From Nilaparvata lugens (lineage: Eukaryota; Arthropoda; Insecta; Hemiptera; Delphacidae), in contig NC_052508.1 in assembly GCF_014356525.2 (NCBI RefSeq), positions 45,115,858-45,179,857 on the forward strand: a DNA stretch of 64,000 nucleotides. The letters run 5' to 3'. Made by a program: the position numbers and the translations under genes. Position 1 is the first letter of the stretch. Each line of letters begins with the position of its first letter. The notes below the pieces were generated by a model that was not told the DNA's origin, did not search any database, and saw only the letters and a program-made list of their open reading frames with translations. Of this stretch, positions 60,154-64,000 are shown one piece after another.

Positions 60154-62661
60154 ACGGTGTACACACGTACGTTTGCCTCGGGTGAGCATACGTATATGGG
60201 CTTGCATTCGCACGTGTGGACACTGTTCGCTGAGGCATGTGGGCGAACCGGAACCCTGTCGGTATTTTGGCGGGGGCTCAACCAACTGACCCAACTCCCA
60301 TTTGACCCAACCTACCACTAGACCCAATTTTTTAAAATAGAGAGAAACTGCTAAACCATTTGACCCAATAGACATCTGACCCAATATACCATTTGTCCCA
60401 ACTCTATGAATATCAAAAAACCAACTGACCCAATTGACATCTGACCCAACCTACCACTCGACCCAACTACTGTGCTGCACTCTGGCAAAACGTCTGCAAT
60501 GTTCCAGGCTTGGTTACTCTCTACCTACGGTCTACTCTTCAGGTAAAAGTCTAGAAGGCCTTGAAACCAAGCACAACTGTTTTGACAGTTCTTGCTATCT
60601 TTGAGGTTAGATTAGTGTTATTTTGTGATTTTGAGGTTAGATCTGTATTATTAAATTTGGATGAGGTTATTAGATTTGGTAAAACCACCATAAAAGCATC
60701 TTATCAATCAGTAAATGATTGATGATTATTCAATTTGATATAGGTAACTTTTCACAAATAGATTTTACCTTACTCCAAGTATTGTAGTCTATTGTTGCTA
60801 TCATAGTTTTTATTAAGTCAGAAAAAAGCTGTTGACAGGTATCCTACAGCCTACGATATAAGTTCTGTAAGACAATGGAATTGAGTTACTGTATTAGAAA
60901 TAGAAATTGGAAATGAATATTTATGGACATTCCTTATAACCTAGGTTAAAACCTACAACATAAATAATTGTAGAGAATGACTTTGATGGAATCTGCCTTA
61001 AAAAATCTCCTCACAAGTTTCCTCCCTCAGTAAATTTGGATAAGTGTTTCTAGAATACATCGATTTAGAGTAGCCTACCTACATAGTTTTATGAATATTC
61101 AGAAGCTATTTCTGGTTGTACTATTTATTTACTGAGAAAAAACAATTTGCACAACGAATTTGTAAAAAAATCAAATAATCTCCATGATATAGTACCCTAC
61201 AATTCTCGTTACCGGTACTTATTGAGACTGCATTTCTCATTGAGTTATTTATTGAAGTTGTTGAAGGAGTACCACTCATCAAGAAGCATTGATGTTTTGC
61301 GCACCATAACTATGCCACAAGAGCGCAGCACAGTAGTTGGGTCTAGTGGTAGGTTGGGTCAGATGTCAATTGGGTCAGATGGTTTTGTGTGTTTATAATA
61401 TTGGGGCAAATGGTATATTGGGTCAGATGTCTATTGGGTCAAGTGGTTTCGCGGCTTTTCACAATTTAAAAAAATTGGGTCAAGTGGTAGGTTGGGTCAA
61501 ATGGGAATTGGGTCAGTTGGTATGCACCCATTTTGGCGTGCTCAAAGGCGCCTCGGGCGAGCATTGAATGTACGTGTGGACGCGATTTTGCCATACGGGT
61601 GAGGCAAAACGTAAACATTGAAGGCGTCATAACCTAATTCCAATGAATTAGGTTAATGAATGACAAATCAAATTGTGATCCAATAACTAATTGTAAATTG
61701 TAGGATTTTTGTAATTTTGTAGGATATGTGGATTGTCAAATATTTAAATAGAAACATGCATGGAATATGAAATTTGTATCATGATTAACAAATTCAGAAC
61801 TGCATAATTTAAGTGAAAAAGCTTCTATAAAGGGTCCTACAAGAAGTATAGCTCAATATTATTTTAACTGTGGCTATCAAATCATCTTATGTTTGTTTCA
61901 TGTTATCAATCAGAATTGCTAATGAAATTGAATCTCATGTGATATTATACGTTTTATAGCTAGGCTATCTATAGAGAGATTTATTCAAACTTTGAACTAG
62001 TATTCCCTTAAAGGTAAATCTTGAAGCTAATCTTTTGGAGAGTCTTGTTTTGTCATGTGTTTGAGCAGAGTTAGTTTAAAATGGGCAGCAATTTAGTATT
62101 TGATTCAATTTATGGCTAATTTCCTTAAAGAAGACTGTCAATTTTGTGAGACAGTGTTAAGTGCTTTGATTAGGTCATCAAAACTTCTGGAATTATTGTA
62201 GAAATTTTCTTTTTGGAAGAAAGTGATGATATCATTATTGTTAGATAACTAGTTGAATTAGATTCAGTATATTAACAAGATAATGTTTTGACAACCTAAT
62301 AAAGTTTGAACTATCAATCTTATGTCATGTAGCAATTTATTTCCTTACTTCAACCTACAATCGTTCAACCCACCAACATCGTTTGTCAAGTTTTATTTCT
62401 GATTTTATTATATAAGTCATTGTAATAAAATATTAAAATGATACTGCTGCAATTTGTGATAACTATCTTCAATGATGGAATGACGCCATTGTTGTCATGT
62501 GGAAAATCTACATCTACCATGTCTTTGTGTCGTCTGCAAATCAGATAGCTATTTGAACGCCGAGGCATACGTGGATCGCGTCCACAAGGACGTACAGTGA
62601 ATGTTGAGGCATATGTACATACGATTGTTCGCGCGAATCTGTACGGACGTGTGTACAAGGC
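60154..62661 (-). mobile_element. TTAA-type transposon copy T5, reversed, with nested insertion
   Basis: Starts ACGGTGTACACACGTACG and ends GGACGTGTGTACAAGGC before TTAA (62662-62665). Without the nested element (60273-61529 plus one 9-base duplication) it is about 1.24 kb and matches T3 end to end. Lacks a transposase. Confidence 0.85.
60273..61529. mobile_element. Mutator-like foldback element with TGACCCAA-repeat TIRs
   Basis: Direct repeats ATTTTGGCG at 60264-60272 and 61530-61538 (9 bases); the uninterrupted sequence in T3 has this once. TIRs of about 214 bases (60273-60486 and 61317-61529) are built from repeats of TGACCCAA, for example CCAACTGACCCAA, CATCTGACCCAA and CCACTAGACCCAA. 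Long TIRs with a 9-base target duplication are typical of Mutator-like (MULE) elements. The centre (about 830 bases) has no transposase. It is nested in T5, so it is younger than T5. Confidence 0.85.
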
Positions 62662-62774
62662 TTAAGACGTGATTTCTTGAGCAACAAAATTTTTAATTTG
62701 ATTAAAAATTAGGAACTATTTGAATAGTTTATTTTTGATTATATTCATTTTGGCCGTTCAGTGATTATTTTATT
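62662..62774. other. Spacer between T5 and LINE
   Basis: About 110 bases of AT-rich sequence; nothing recognised. Confidence 0.5.
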
Positions 62775-64000
62775 CAAATCAAATCAAATCAAATTTATTG
62801 CCATAAAAACAAAATACAATTTCGTTAAAATTCCTTAACAAGTGATTATTATGAATAAGAATACATTTTTTCCTTAACAAAACAATATTCGCCATGGCAC
62901 CACCAGCAAAAGTAAAACTTGCTCGCTGGTGGGAGTCTTTATTCTAACCCTAATAATATAGTTATTGATTTAGTTGATCTAATTTATACAAATGAAACAA
63001 ACCGGAGTAGAAGAAAAAAAAATGAAAATAAGAAAGGAGAACATGAATGAGAGAAAAATACAAGAGAAAGAAGAGATCAAGATGATTATGAACTTGCTAG
63101 GCTATTCAATGAAAATGTCAATTCAAATGAAACTCAATTCATGAAAAAAATTCATACAAATCCATTCGTTTAGACCATTCCTTTTATGATGTGTCAGAAA
63201 TAAAGGCGGTACTAAATTGATGAATTTTGTGCTAATGTGCATAAGCTGTCTACACAACAAACTTAGACTACTATGAAAAATTTTGAATTTCCTTGTACTA
63301 TTTGGTCTGAGTGAGTAAGTCGGCCTATCAGCCTCTTCAAAGTTATCTTTATAATTATTTATGTATTTTATTAATATTTTCAGATATATTTGTCTTAAGG
63401 TCATAACCTGGAAATCCCTGAAGACTTGCTGGGTGGGATAGTCTCTGGGTTTGCGAATTATGGTTTTAATTACAGCCTTTTGTGTTATAAATAGATTATT
63501 CAGGTGTGTGTCATAAGTTCCTCCCCATACTGCAATCCCATATCTTAAAATGGACTCAACTAAAGCATAATAGACTGTTTTTATTTGCTCTCTATCCAAT
63601 ATTCTATTGATTTTATAAAACTTATAGTTAATGAATTTTAATTTTTTATTGATAAAATTTATGTGATGATTCCATCTGAAGCTTTCATCAACAATAACAC
63701 CCAAATATTTTATGGATACTACATTTTCAAAGGTAGGACAGCCGCAATCAGGAAGCATTGTAAGATTATGAACTCCAGCGACTATCTGATCACATTTAGT
63801 ATGAAGTTTTAATTTTAAAAATGTGGGAGGTTTGCCAACTGCATTTGCTGAAAAAGTTATATATTTAGACTTACTAAGATTCAGACTAAGTGTATGTTGG
63901 TCAAGCCAATTCTTTATTAAAAACAATCATGTTCTGAATTCAAAAATGCTTTCTGCCAACTGTCATCTGAAAAAATGACTGCAGTGTCATCAGCAAATGA
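62775..64000 (-). pseudogene. Jockey/CR1-type LINE, 3' end of RT ORF with (TTTGA)n tail
   Basis: On the minus strand the window edge begins with FADDTAVIFSDDSW, the catalytic [FY]xDD block of reverse transcriptase. A one-base deletion in the T run at about 63917-63921 shifts the frame. Then 267 codons (63926-63123) continue NWLDQHTLSLNLSKSKYITF, IKYLGVIVDESFRWNHHINF and ESILRYGIAVWGGTYDTHLN, the usual C-terminal blocks of jockey/CR1-type ORF2. The stop is followed by a 3' UTR and a tail of TTTGA units at 62775-62797. The 5' part lies outside the window. Recent but dead by the frameshift. Confidence 0.88.

Overview
The window reads as AT-rich arthropod nuclear DNA: intron-bearing genes, no bacterial-style operons, and dense transposon debris covering most of the sequence. 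My best guess is a hemipteran, possibly a planthopper. That rests on remembering similar repeats (the short element ending GTGAGGTCCACGTTATAATG, frequent TAGGCCTA words), so it is inference and not something the window proves.

Host coding content is small. (1) On the + strand, the last three coding exons of a short unrecognised gene lie at 3512-3662, 7411-7518 and 7831-7923, with clean splice sites and continuous phase; a possible first exon sits near 2064. (2) A mitochondrial-type adenylate kinase (AK3-like, GTP:AMP phosphotransferase) occurs twice on the + strand: intact at 42191-42862 and with a one-base frameshift at 24328-24998.

The two AK3 copies lie in a large direct duplication: 22796-36507 (copy 1, ending at a 100-N gap at 36508-36607) and 40674-58159 (copy 2). 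Both carry the same non-coding flanks and nested small transposons. They differ by point changes, a TA-microsatellite length difference, a 3.49-kb presence/absence segment at a 10-base direct repeat, a palindrome complete in one copy only, and a module swap with microhomology at its edges.

The most notable observation is architectural. Copy 1, a broken BEL/Pao retrotransposon and the gap all lie between inverted ends starting CACAGAGAAG (20507 and 38091), flanked by an 8-base direct repeat ACCTACCA. Removing 20507-38091 rejoins the two halves of a foldback element, which itself interrupts a TTAA-type transposon. So the extra AK3 copy appears to sit inside one ~17.6-kb hAT-like insertion next door to its source locus.

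Layout: 1-672 RTE-like reverse transcriptase fragment; 2.0-7.9 kb unrecognised gene with a Helitron in an intron; 9.8-13.98 kb repeats, a dead LINE fragment and three adjoining MITEs; 16.14-18.66 kb a 2.5-kb palindrome; 18.67-18.93 kb a hAT MITE; 19.3-40.2 kb the nested insertion complex with AK3 copy 1; 40.4-58.2 kb AK3 copy 2; 58.2-62.7 kb a Harbinger-like element beside a TTAA element holding a Mutator-like foldback element; 62.8-64.0 kb the 3' end of a jockey/CR1-type LINE. I found no tRNA, rRNA, CRISPR array or multi-gene pathway. The novelty here is structural; I see no new biochemical system.
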